Both the position numbers and the translations under genes were made by a program. DNA of 64,000 nt from Timema cristinae (lineage: Eukaryota > Arthropoda > Insecta > Phasmatodea > Timematidae), in assembly GCA_039000515.1 (NCBI GenBank), contig JBCFYV010000935.1:59096346-59160345 (forward strand), in the 5' to 3' direction. The notes beneath the pieces were generated by a model. It was given only the letters and a program-made list of their open reading frames with translations, made no database searches and had not been told where the DNA came from. Shown piece by piece: positions 54,331-64,000 of the stretch; position 1 is the first letter of the stretch, and each line of letters starts with the position of its first letter.

Positions 54331-55880
54331 AGAATTAACGAGGCTGAGTTGTTAAAATCTCTTAAATTGTTTTACGAATGGTAAATCTTTGGGCGTAGAT
54401 GGACTCACAAGTTAAATACTAAGTGTGGGGTACGGTACTACTTGACAGATTGTGTGAGTTCAACATGGTGACCGGTGGTCTAGGGGTAAGGTGTCAGACT
54501 TCTGTGCTGGCGGCCGGGGTTCAATCCTCTGTCCCAGCACAGATTTATCTGATTTCCAAACCCTTCCTTCACCTCTGACAAGACATCTTGTGAATGTGGG
54601 GAACGCCAGGCCACCACCGTGGTTCGGATTCCACGTTAAACTGTAGGTCCTTCATTTCATCTCACAATCACCTTACCATTACACATTAGCGTAAGTGCGT
54701 ATAAACCCGAACGGGTAGTAAGACGCGGTGCTAATAATAATAATAATGTTCAACATGTTTGCTGAGATTTCGAATGTTCTTAATGACTGGAAGAATTCTG
54801 TCAGTGTTCCTTTGTATAAAGGCAAATACAGTTGAGGTTGCATAGACTAGATATTTGCATTGCAACATCTGATCGAGAAATGTATGGTAGTAAGGAATAC
54901 ATTTTTTTGTGCATTTATTTATCTGGAGAAATCGTATGATCGGGTGAATAGAAATATGTTATGGGATGTTCTGATAAAGTATGGTGTGGATGTATGATAA
55001 GTAAATGCAATAATGGTGATGTATGATGGAACTAAAGCGTGCGTTAGTGTGGATAGGCCATTAAAGGAACAGTTTGACACTAAATATGGTGTTAGACAAG
55101 GTTGTGTTATACCCCCAAGGTTTTTTAATGTATTCTTGTATAAGTGTGTGAGGGTTGCTTGTGAGGACACATTTGGTTTACAAATGGACAATGTGAATAT
55201 GAGAGTGCTGTTATATGCAGATGACACCGTATTAGTGGCTGAGAGTGAAAATAATTTGCAGAATGCATTAAATCGTTTGAATGTAGTGACAGGCAGAATG
55301 GATCTTGGTATAATTGTTTCCAAAACTAAGGTGATAGTTTTTGATAAGGACGGATCAGGAAATGATTGTAATCTTAGTATAAACGGAAATCTATTGGAAT
55401 AAGTGATTGATTGTGTATGTCAGGCCATAATGTTATGTAAAAATGGAATGATAGGCTTAATTGGTTAAATCGACAGAAGGGTGAATGGGTGAATGCATCT
55501 CGGAGAGTAGTTGGCTGTATTTGGATTATGGCAAAGAATGAATTACTATCCAAAGAATTGAAGGTGGCATTATTTAAAATTGTTTTAACACCAACATTGT
55601 TTTATGGTTTTGTCAGGATGAACACAAGCACAAGGTAATTGTGGTTGGAATGATATATCTAAGAAATGTGTGTGGACAAACTCTTATAGAGAGTCAGTGA
55701 TGCAGGGGTGTTGAAGGAGTGCGGTTTGAAAGGGAATACAACAGGTAAATGTGAAAGAAGTGTCTTACGTTGGTTTTGGCATGTTGAGAGGATGAGTGTG
55801 GATCGAGTGACGAAGCAAATATATGAAGGTAGAGTGTGTGGGTCAAAAGGAAGGGGTAGGCCATGTAGTCAAAGCCTACA
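54331..55880 (+). pseudogene. Decayed LINE reverse transcriptase with nested S1
   Basis: Reading the plus strand through its breaks gives, in order, LLIN-type reverse-transcriptase landmarks: a GKSLGVDGLT-like stretch (54383-54405), DWKNSVSVPLYKGK (54786-54832), then after an internal loss FIYLEKSYDRVNRNMLWDVL (from about 54917), MVMYDGTKACVSVDRPLKEQ (from 55013), YGVRQGCVIPP, the catalytic-type box LLYADDTVLVAE (about 55210-55245) and KTKVIVF. Further on, after more stops, SVLRWFWHVERMS (55761-55799) and a GSKGRGRP end (about 55843-55862). Two adjacent stops at about 55000 and several frameshifts kill it. The fingers part between LYKGK and FIYLEK is deleted. Confidence 0.9.
54468..54747 (+). 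mobile_element. S1 SINE inserted in the LINE, perfect duplication
   Basis: GTTCAACATG at 54458-54467 and 54748-54757. Removing the SINE and one copy restores the LINE order around this point. Complete head, body, hairpin tail and (TAA)n. Confidence 0.96.
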
Positions 55881-55991
55881 TTTCTCGATTCTGAATCTCG
55901 ACTCCGAAGTTTAAATTAAAATTTTTAATCTCTAATCAAAATTCGAATCCTCATATACACCAATATATACATACAGAGATCTTAAAAATTA

Positions 55992-56165
55992 TGTTGGGCA
56001 AGGTAGAATTTAGAGGAAATATACCCTCATTCGCGTGCAGGCAAAGTGGGAAACCATTCAGAATAAGTCACTCTCGGCAGACATACATCCCAGTCTGGAT
56101 TTGAACCCTAACCTCCCCTTCACCAGCAAACCGGAAGTTTAATCCGCATGATCACCGACACGGGT
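55992..56165 (-). mobile_element. S4 SINE, tail missing
   Basis: AGAATTTAGAGGAAATATAC body, GGATTTGAACCCTAACCTC box B, head complement TTTAATCCGCATGATCACCG. Confidence 0.75.
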
Positions 56166-56519
56166 AATTCACAACATAACGCGCTGTGTGCAACCACTTA
56201 TAGAGAATTGATTTTCTTCTCCCTTCCTCTTCATAGCGGCATGTCGGGTTATAATAACCCCCCCCCCCCCCACTTCTACCCACTTCCATTTGTGTTAAGT
56301 AACTAACTCTCAAATTTGAAACATTCATCATAAATTGTTCTGCTTGGTATATTTGAGGGATGAGGAACATATGTTTGGTGCGACCTTCCCTTAAATTTGG
56401 TCAATTTATGTTCATCATTTATAAACTATACATTGTCTCAAACCGTCCGCATTTTAAAATTGGATTCCTTCTTTCCAATAATATGAAATGTTTAGATATT
56501 TATTTAATAGAACTTCATT
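56166..56519. other. Unassigned sequence
   Basis: 14-base poly(C) at 56258-56271; no gene. Confidence 0.35.
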
Positions 56520-57328
56520 CTTGAACTATTTTTACTTTCTCGCTATCTTACAGGTAGGAAAAGTGTTGTGAAGGGCAAAAAAGAAAAAAAAGTTGATTTT
56601 CTCAAAATCGGCTGTAACGATTTTGATTAAATTTAATTTCTAAACATTTATAAATCTTCCAAACAAAATAGATACTCTCAATATTTCGGTAAAATGACTT
56701 TAAGGGCTCCGGTCTGGCGCGTAAATGATCATTTTTTAACATATCTCCGAAACTATTTGAGATATGAAATTACTTATCGTTACAAATATGTAGGTCTCTT
56801 TATAATACAAATATTTTGTTCGAAGAATATTTTTATAAAACCAACAACTTTCAAGATATACTAAAATATTTATATTTTTATAACTTTTCGAACACAAAAG
56901 TATTGCGACCGTAAAAAAATCTAACCTGAAATTTTGATGGATGTCGACGTCTCAAGACCCCCTAACCCTAAAAAGTGGTCTTTGCAATGACGTCTGTCTG
57001 TGTGTCTGTTTAAACTTAAAATTAAGAGTAGTTTAATAAAGGGCGAAAAGAGAAAAAATCTCTTTTCTCAAAATAGGCTCTAATGATCTTAATTAAAACT
57101 CGTATATGGGTGTTAATTAAGATTATAAATAAATTGGTTATTTTCATTTTACCATGAAAATTAATTTTAGGGTACTTTACAGAAGCAGAAACTTCCGTAT
57201 CTCCGCAACTATTTGAGATACAAAATAATTTATCATTGCAAAATTGTAGTACTATTAAAACTTAAAAACTTTTATAAGAAATATATTTTTACAAATCCAA
57301 CAGTTTCTGAGATATTGGCAAATATATT
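56520..57328 (+). repeat. R1 dispersed repeat, copy 4, two tandem units
   Basis: Unit a begins at ACTTTCTCGCTATC (56532), unit b at about 56890 with AAGTATTGCGACCG, GATGTCGACGTCTCAAGACC and GACGTCTGTCTGTGTGTCTG. Both contain TATTTGAGATA(C/T)(A/G)AA. It is interrupted at its 3' side by the Harbinger element. Confidence 0.75.
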
Positions 57329-57672
57329 GGGTAATATGAATAGAGCTTGAGTTCTACTCAGAGTTTATACTCATAAGTATGAGCACTTAGTAAGAGTATA
57401 TTCTCAGAACAACTAGTACAAACTCGTTCTGGTAAGAATAAAAAGAGTCTACCTCAATCTAGTAGATACTCACTTGCACTGCCTTCTTGATCATTTGAAA
57501 CTGAGTAGATACTCATTTTTGTGTATGCCTGTCAACATAACCTCAACTAATGTCTTCTAATCTGTCTGCTAGTATAGGTTTTATTTTGCATTTTGTATTA
57601 ATGGAAAACATTCCTTCGGTAACTTTTGCAAATATTTAAAGGGAACATACTATTCTATTAAATAAATCGCAA

Positions 57673-57861
57673 TTGCCGACAGTAAGAGGGGGAAAATCTG
57701 CAGCTTTAAATATATTTGAAGGATTTTCTTCACAAGGTTTAGGACTACTATTATACGAGTACTTATTTAATTTAATGCCAAAAATCTTATTTCCACATAA
57801 AACTTTACCCAAAGATTCAAAACCCTCTGGTAGAGCTTATCGTAACAACACCATTAATTAG
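57673..57861 (+). other. Short unidentified frame inside the Harbinger element
   Basis: 62 codons on the strand opposite the transposase (begins MPTVRGGKSAALNIFEGF). Harbinger elements normally carry a second gene for a Myb/SANT-like DNA-binding protein in this zone, but I see no such motif. It could be a remnant of that gene or a chance frame. Confidence 0.3.
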
Positions 57862-58149
57862 CTTTTATAAAGTATTTCTCTATTCTTACTGTGATCAATA
57901 AATAACTTTTTCTAATTTTTCTAATTATTTTGTTAACATTTTCCCTTAACTATTAGACTGAAACAGTTTGATTGAAGTAACTACTATATTAACCTTACAT
58001 AACACCAGTGCATTCGTAGATTATAAACTGATAAACAATTTCATAAATTTAAATAATTAAGTTGAAAACTCTGCAACAAAGAGTTTAACAAAAACAAGTT
58101 AACTGAGATGTTCCTATGATTTATATACATCAATCAGAACACTTAATTA

Positions 58150-59119
58150 CTAGTAGATTATTTCTGTTAATTGATTTCGCCTTGCTTCACCATTCCGTCT
58201 GATATTTGGTACAGCTGCTATATCATCCTCATTTCCATCTTACACTAATGCCAAGTTTTCATCAAATGCTGGCAAATCATATTCCGGATCGTTTAAGTAT
58301 TTTATTATGTTATGTAGGACAAGAAGGCATATGATGAGTTTTGGTATTTAGATTAAAGATAAACGCACAGTATGCTGTAGAATTGGGAAACGTTGTTTCA
58401 GTTGTCCAAAACAGCGTTCAATTATCGCTCTTTTTTTTAGTGATACACCTGTTATAGGCCATTTCTTGTGGTGTTTGTGGATTTCTATATGGTACCATAA
58501 GCCATCGCGCAATACCTTAACCACTGTCTGCTAGAAGTAGTGCATTAACCCCATTCCGACTTATTGTTGTCTGGATTTCGGAAGCTCTCCATATTCTGGA
58601 ATCATGCACAGATCCAGGCCATGATACATCCACACTAGTGAAAACTTCCTTAGCGTTGCAGGTAACTTGCACATTAATACTTGTGTAGCCTTTTCTGTTG
58701 ATATATTCATCGCCAAAATCCTTTGGCTTGTTAATTTTAACATGAGTGCAGTCAATTGCACCTACTGCTGCTGGGAAATTATATCTATCTTGCCACTCTT
58801 GTTTTGCAGCATCATAATCTCTTTCAGCCTGAGGAAATTTAATCAAAATTTGAGCTTTAGCTACGATGGCATCCATAACCTCAGTAATGTTTTTGGAAAC
58901 AGTTGTTTGATGTATACCTAGGTCTTCTCCAATGCCAACTTGAAACCCAGGGTCACCTACCAATCTTAAAAACCCCTTAAATTTAATTATGTTCTTAATG
59001 GCACCTCCTCTTGTTTCCACTTTCTCTGGCCCACAAAAACATAGGTTTAACCAATCCACATTTACTTTTGTGAAACGATAGAAACTTTTGAAGTTCTTAG
59101 AATCTGTATATTTTTCCAC
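58150..59119 (-). pseudogene. PIF/Harbinger DDE transposase (HARBI1-like), dead
   Basis: The first 200 codons are open from a GTG at 59117-59119, probably continuing an upstream exon because an AG acceptor-like site precedes it. Motifs by residue: helix-turn-helix-like FQVGIGEDLGIHQTTVSKNI (59-78), first catalytic Asp in AVGAIDCTHVKI (Asp123), YTSINVQV (145-152), PGSVHDSRIW (168-177), second Asp in LLLADSG (198). A TAA at 58517-58519 replaces the Tyr expected after DSG. The frame continues GIARWLMVPYRNPQTPQEM. A one-base expansion of an A run (58431-58438) shifts the frame before the third catalytic residue, Glu, in IERCFGQLKQRFPIL. Two more stops (58348, 58240) precede the natural end (TAG, 58150-58152). 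All DDE residues survive; the breaks are few, so decay is moderate. Confidence 0.93.
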
Positions 59120-59456
59120 GGGGAACTATATTATTAATAAATTAAGCCATTTATCTTGAGGCTTAACCTTCAACTAGATTAGCAAATACTCACAATTGAG
59201 ACTGCTACTAATCACACTCAAAAGAAAATTAGTATAAACTCATCAAAGTGAGAATATACTCTCCTTTATTCTTACCAAACATGAGTATCTATTCTCTGAG
59301 AGCTAGCAGTTGAGTATATACTAGTATGCTTCCATGTTGTGAGTATATTCTCAAAAATTGAGTAGATACTTAATAGTTTTATTCATACAAACTTAAGTAT
59401 TTACTCAAAAAAGTTAAGTTTATACTATAAACTCATTTTTATTCATATTACCCATT

Positions 59457-61660
59457 AACACAATTTTGTGAGCTTTAGTTGTAAACATATACTAAAGTTT
59501 TAACGCAATAATTCTCCAATGCCATAGAGTAATTAAATATAAGTAAGTCTCTAAAAGTTTATGTTGTTTTCCCTTAAACCTCTCGGAGAAATGTTTGTAC
59601 AACAATGAAATATATCCATTTTAGACTCAATAGTCAATATTTACATTTTTTATTGATTATAATTTATAAATGAGAAATTTAATAGCAATGCGATGACATG
59701 AAGATTTGCAACACCTAAAAAATGTCAACAATTTTAATACGAAGTGTTGACCCTTGTGGATCCAATATTTATCTTTTTTTATCAGCCCAAACACCCAAAT
59801 GAGGAAATTAATTCTTTAAAAATAAAATTATAAAATCTAAAACCGGGACTCAAAAAATGCTTTACATAAGTATAGTGCAATTACTGCATGGGTTTGCTAA
59901 TGTATATTATTTCGTCTCACATATATTACGAGTTTTGAGTAAATATCTCCACTTTTAAACAATAGAGCGAGAGAGTCTGTGCGGAGTTCCGTACCATTTA
60001 TTTTTACTATATTTTGTAATCCTTTTCACTTGTAGACTTACATGCTGATTTATTTTTAAATATACTTGTACAATTACATATTTACAGTTGGATCTCAAAA
60101 TAGCAAATAAACACGATAAAAAGATAAAAACTGTTTCTGAAAGATAATTCCTAATGTATGTATACTTTAAAAAAAAAGGTGTTTTATGAATATTTATAAA
60201 CAATTATCTATCATCTAACAATGAATTTAATTTGGTGAGTGGACAAAACGAGGGGGGGGGGGGTGGATCCTTATATTTAAAAAAAACATTCCGCTTGTTT
60301 ATGGGCTCCTAAAAAGAAATTAGTTTATAGTTACCAACCCGAACCTACCTTCTCTTTCATTCATTCCTCTACCTACTATATTACACATTATTATTTATTA
60401 ATTCTTTACTAAAACATGTACAATTAAAATTACTGAAAATAATAAGATTATATTAGAATTAAAAATATAAATAAATTATCCAAACTTTCATTTTAATTCT
60501 AATTTAATATTCATTTTAATTCTAATTTCATATCCTTTTCAATAACGTTAACTTTATTTTTATTTTTGTAAATAATTATTTAATAATAATAATGTTTTTG
60601 ATGTTATATTGTATAATCTAGTAGAGAGAGGAATGAATGCGTGAGAAGGTTGATGTGTCTGTACATTTCCTCTCTATAATTTTGGCAAAATCTATTGTAC
60701 ATGAAGCGTATGGTCCTAAGAGAAGAGTAGCATGCGTCAGCCCATAGTAAAAGGTTGCTCCACCCCCTCGACTGTAGTTTATTGTGTTTTGGATATAAGA
60801 CCTCAAACCAAATTCGGAAAACTAAATCAAATCCTAGAAATAATCTCTGTGCGAAAACTTTAATAATAGTAATAATAAGTAATAAAATGCAATTTCTCTT
60901 TGGCGGCGAGGGTTACCTCCTCTCTCGCCCCCCCCCCCCCCCCCAACTCCTTGTTAACCGTGCAAGATTGGAAAATACGGTGGCTGCTACGTTGTAACAG
61001 AAGTCTAGTGTTCGGCTGTCAAGTTTTATCGCTCGCTCAGAAATAAGGGGGGGGGGGGGGCGACATTCGAATGGTAAGGGAAGGTGAGATGTTACCAGTG
61101 CGATGAAACGGAACAAATAATTTGTCACAAGACATGACGTTCCCTTTTTTTTTTCTCTCTCCTATATCGCTTCTACAAAAATTATTTCAACTAAAGAAGA
61201 TGGTTTTCGGAGGGTAGTAGGGAGGAAGAAGAAGGGAAAAAAATTTCAAGAAGTATTTCTTCTACGAAATAAAAAAAAAAGGTCTTTTCGTTTGAGAAAA
61301 CCTCCTTTAATGTTACATTTCTCGTTTTCTTGCTAGAATAAAAATGTATTCCAAGTGTGTGTACCGGATTTTTTTTTTCATTAATTTTTCAAAACTAAGA
61401 GTCATTTTTATTCATTTGAATGGCGGGTTTGATTTAAAAAGCTCTTTAATAGAGGTGTGGATAGGTCTACATTTTATGGTTATAATTTTAAGGATATACA
61501 TAAACAAATCAAACAGGTCGTGGTTGCCCTTTTCAGAATCGGATTGACCCAGGAAATGTAGCGCGAGCTTTTATGAAAAATACTATTTTTTTTCCGCCAC
61601 GTTTTAATAACAAGCTTTTTGGGTTTTTCGACAACAAATCAGAATTTTAAATGATGTGTA
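59457..61660. other. Unassigned sequence
   Basis: AT-rich to about 60.9 kb. 60900-61130 is GC-richer, with poly(C) at 60928-60944 and poly(G) at 61047-61060, and TTTTCATTTTAATTCTAATT phrases at about 60490-60530 repeat in tandem. No gene recognised. Confidence 0.35.
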
Positions 61661-61663
61661 TAT

Positions 61664-61920
61664 AAACCTGCTTCGGTGGCCACTTGGACCAAGGCGTCAT
61701 TCTCTAAATAGACTAGACTGCCGATGACAAGGAGATCGGGGTTCGAATCCTGATCCGGTGTACCGAGGGTGGTTTTTCTAAAATAGTATTTCACTTTCCC
61801 TCCACTCAAATGCTGGCACACTACCTTTAAATATAACCTTCCTCATCCCTAACTCATTAGCGTAATTAATACATACACGTTTAGCCTGAACAGGTAGTAA
61901 GACGCAGTGGTAAAAAAAAA
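61664..61920 (+). mobile_element. S3 SINE with poly(A)
   Basis: CTGCTTCGGTGGCCACTTGG head, GGGGTTCGAATCCTGATCC box B, body, variant tail GCCTGAACAGGTAGTAAGAC. The hairpin pairs are kept in a compensated form (CCTG...CAGG). Confidence 0.88.
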
Positions 61921-61929
61921 ATTGTGTTT

Positions 61930-62070
61930 ATCATTTGCGGGAAGGGAGGTTTTGGAATTACCGCCTCAGTACACCCAACCGATATTTGAACCCATACCTC
62001 CCCGTCCGTCAGAGGTAAAGAAAAAGCGTGACAGATGACTGTCTGCCTAACCACTGGCGTGGGCTGTTCT
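61930..62070 (-). mobile_element. S4-type SINE fragment
   Basis: ACCGCCTCAGTACACCC, GATATTTGAACCCATACCTC and head complement TAACCACTGGCGTGGGC. Confidence 0.65.
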
Positions 62071-62649
62071 GTCGTGGAGTATCATCGTTTTAAACCAAAC
62101 TTTATTTTTCAAAGAAGGAGATATGACTTGAATCCTATGTTTCTCGAATAAAAACCTTAAATTTTCTTTCGAACTCGAATCTAAATTCAAGACCTTAAAT
62201 CTTTAAAACCATACATTTTAGCTAAACAACAAGATTATTAAAAAGTTTGGTAAAAAAATTGTTCAATTTTTGAATCCACTTACAAATGCTATTTAGTTTG
62301 TCATGTTTACCAGGCCTACGTAATAAAAAATTAAGAAAAAAACTTTTTTCTAGTAAATTAATTTTATTAGCATAATTTTGTTCTTTTTTTGTGATATTTT
62401 TACCCTCCTGGCTTCACAAGTCAAATTAGTTAAAGTTGTAATTTGAAGTTAAGTTCTTCATAAATGTATTCGAATTACTATTTTGAAATTTTTTCTAATT
62501 TCGAATCTGTAGAACGCCTGAGAATTCGAACGTCTCTCAGCTCTATTAAGAATGTTATCTATATCCGCTATCTATGGATAACGTCTCACCCCCCTCATGT
62601 AACAAAACAATATTTTAGGTCCTATAGTATCGGAAGTAACGGCGTAGGG
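62071..62649. other. AT-rich unassigned sequence
   Basis: Frame 62464-62664 is short and without motif. Confidence 0.35.
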
Positions 62650-62800
62650 GCTTTGCACTCCTGATTCCTACCCAGGAAATCGGTTATTTGACACAGGGTT
62701 GGAATCCCGAACAGGACTATTGGGGGTGGTTTTCCTAATTGTAATTTTGACTTTTTTCTCCGTCCTCTTTTTTCTAAACAAATGCTTATGCACTCCCTCT
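62650..62800 (+). mobile_element. Degraded SINE
   Basis: GGTTGGAATCCCGAACAGG box B-like, GGGGGTGGTTTTCCTAATTG body; head not classifiable. Confidence 0.5.
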
Positions 62801-62844
62801 TTATTAACCAACTCATTCAGATTAAATAACTAGTAACAAAATTA

Positions 62845-63160
62845 TGACCGGGTGGTCTAGGGGTAAGGTGTCGCACTTCTGTACTGGGGTCCGGGGTTCA
62901 ATCCTCGATACCACACAGATTTATCTGATTACCAAATCCTTCCTTCACCTCTGAAAAGACGTGTATTAATCACAACTTGTGAATGTGTGGAATGCCAGGC
63001 CTCCACTGTGGTTCGGATTCCACGTTAAACTGTAGGTCCTCCATTTCATCTCACAATCACTCTACCATTACACATTAGCGTAAGTGCGTATAGCCCGAAC
63101 GGGGAGTAAGACGCGGTGCTAATAATAATAATAAAATAATAATAATAATAATAATAATAA
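62845..63160 (+). mobile_element. S1 SINE with long tail
   Basis: TGACCGGGTGGTCTAGGGGT through GGAGTAAGACGCGGTGC; the TAA/AAT tail exceeds 30 bases. Flanks share only AAAAT, so no firm duplication. Confidence 0.9.
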
Positions 63161-63269
63161 AATCATTACGTATATTATTCTCAGAAAGTTCCATATATAC
63201 CTGAAATTTGATACGCACGTTACATTTTTATCAAATTAGCTTATTGTCTTTATCAGACCTAAACATTTA

Positions 63270-63430
63270 ATTTATTTTTAAAATAGAGCACGAGGATGAA
63301 TTTCAAGGAAATATACCTACATTCACTTGGCGAAAGAGTGAAAATAAGCTTGGTGTGAATAAAACCATCAATTAGTGTACCTAATTAGGGATTGAACCTT
63401 GGTATTTTGGGTCAGAGTCCGCAGCACTTC
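63270..63430 (-). mobile_element. Degraded S4-type SINE
   Basis: AGGATGAATTTCAAGGAAAT, ATACCTACATTCACTTGGCG and AGGGATTGAACCTTGG keep family order. Confidence 0.5.
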
Positions 63431-63484
63431 TAGTAGCCAATCAATTTTGTCATTAGTTGGGTAACAAGACGAGTCCGTGGCGCT

Positions 63485-63555
63485 AATTCTACCCTACCTC
63501 ACTCCTTGGAATCTCTTCAGTCAGTCCCCCTGACCACTCGGCTACAGATACCGTA
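63485..63555 (-). repeat. tRNA-like head (Leu/Ser-like)
   Basis: Reversed: GTATCTGTAGCCGAGTGGTC then AGGGGGACTGACTGAAGAG. Related to 43895-43990. Confidence 0.45.
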
Positions 63556-63700
63556 CAAGGTATTTTTCGACATCTGCGGACCGGGAAGGGGCGTAAAATC
63601 AACGGTGCCCCAAGTTTGTCAAAACTATAAGGGCAAGAGGTAACAGGAGTAGGTGAAGTGAACTTTTTGATGGCCTTTGAAACCTTCGTCCCTACGACGA

Positions 63701-63740
63701 GACCAATCGAGCTCCTCTTTTGTGACGTCATGTGTCGAAC
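63701..63740 (+). promoter_or_regulatory. Candidate promoter: CCAAT box plus CRE
   Basis: CCAAT at 63703-63707 and a perfect palindromic cAMP response element TGACGTCA at 63723-63730, in CpG-containing sequence. The spacing and local composition fit a TATA-less metazoan promoter. Confidence 0.4.
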
Positions 63741-63774
63741 ATGGCGGCTGATGCCTTCGCTTCGTTAGTTAGGG
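63741..63774 (+). CDS. Candidate first coding exon, unidentified gene
   Basis: ATG at 63741 in an AACATGGCGGC context, which is both a good start context and a YY1-like motif. The frame reads MAADAFASLVRG. GGGGTGAGC at 63772-63780 gives a splice-donor-like GTGAG at 63775-63779. Only this short piece could belong to the gene; the next exon would lie beyond the window or in the remaining bases. The peptide is too short to assign a family. Confidence 0.28.
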
Positions 63775-64000
63775 GTGAGCCCGAACGCAGAGGGATACAG
63801 ATTGAGAGAGAGAGGTACACGCACAAAGGTTCCGTGCGTGTGTGTACGTGTGTGTGTGTATGAGAGAGAGAGAGCGATATAAAGTTTCTTTGAACTGAAA
63901 ACCTCTGCCCCTCACCCCTTTTGAACCTGTCACCATTATGTCCCCCCACCTGTGTCTTTGTGAGTCACCTCCAACTATGTCAAATACGAAAGAGCGAACA
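63775..64000. other. Microsatellite-rich tail, possibly intronic
   Basis: GAGAGAG and GTGTGTGT runs alternate at 63802-63880; no further coding signal visible. Confidence 0.4.

Larger units (their letters stand above)
57329..59453 (-). mobile_element. PIF/Harbinger transposon, inactivated
   Basis: Perfect 14-base terminal inverted repeat GGGTAATATGAATA-type (right end ATTCATATTACCC), with 3-base flanks ATT at 57326-57328 and 59454-59456. Three-base duplication, a DDE transposase and length about 2.1 kb fit PIF/Harbinger. The two subterminal zones carry many copies of a GAGTAT.TACTC-type palindromic motif. It sits inside R1. Confidence 0.93.

Noticed and set aside
54919..55323. 134-codon minus-strand frame
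   Set aside because: It is the complement of the LINE reverse-transcriptase sequence, which explains this stretch on the plus strand.
58667..58921. 84-codon plus-strand frame
   Set aside because: Antisense shadow of the Harbinger transposase.
57329..59453. Domesticated HARBI1 host gene
   Set aside because: The reading frame is broken and flanked by matching inverted repeats and a 3-base duplication, so it is a transposon copy.

Overview
The window looks like ordinary repeat-rich, AT-rich nuclear DNA from a metazoan, most likely an invertebrate; I cannot name the species. There are no operons, no bacterial signals, no long intact reading frames and no recognisable host protein-coding gene. 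Most short open frames are chance frames through repeats or AT-rich DNA. What can be read with confidence is a dense, layered transposable-element landscape.

The dominant signal is a set of tRNA-derived SINEs, about 50 copies and fragments. I label them by head. S1 has a Glu/Gly-like head (box A near TGGTCTAGGGG, box B near GGTTCAATCC) and is about 280 bp. S2 has a head with GTAGTTGGCTAACGCGC. S3 has a Leu/Ser-like head (GTGGCCGCGTGGTCTAAGGC). S4 has a head with GTGGGCACGCGGACTAAACG. S5 has a Pro/Asp-like head (GGTCTTGGGGTAAAGTGC). S6 has a head near CTGCTGACCCAGAGGTCCC. S2, S3 and S4 share one central body. S1, S2 and S3 end in the same ~40-base tail containing ACCCGAACGGGT and GTAAGACGCGGTGC, followed by (TAA)n or poly(A); S4 carries a related variant. 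Several S1 and S2 insertions are bounded by 10-12 base target-site duplications, and many sit inside older SINEs.

Layout: 1-19 kb is SINEs in AT-rich DNA with a few GC-richer patches, a large fold-back element (14.0-14.35 kb) and degenerate copies of a dispersed repeat called R1. 19.5-22.1 kb is a nest of cut-and-paste transposons: a pogo/Tigger-like element containing a hAT element with a perfect 8-bp duplication, then a second terminal-inverted-repeat element containing another. 22-40 kb is more nested SINEs, a mariner-type MITE, a hAT MITE inside a SINE and a broken LINE C-terminus. 40.6-41.2 kb is a 47-bp minisatellite, 43.4-43.7 kb a 9-mer/tetramer satellite, and 45.3 kb a second mariner MITE. 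54.3-55.9 kb is a decayed LINE reverse transcriptase split by an S1 SINE. 57.3-59.5 kb is a PIF/Harbinger transposon with a dead but readable DDE transposase. At the right edge (63.70-63.78 kb) a CCAAT box, a perfect CRE, an ATGGCGGC start context and a splice-donor-like GTGAG are clustered, the best candidate for a host promoter and first coding exon.

Functional reading: decayed LINE reverse-transcriptase fragments of two types are present, and a LINE with a matching 3' end would be the expected source of mobilisation for SINEs that share a tail. The DNA elements here are non-autonomous or inactivated. Nothing suggests a coordinated host gene system.
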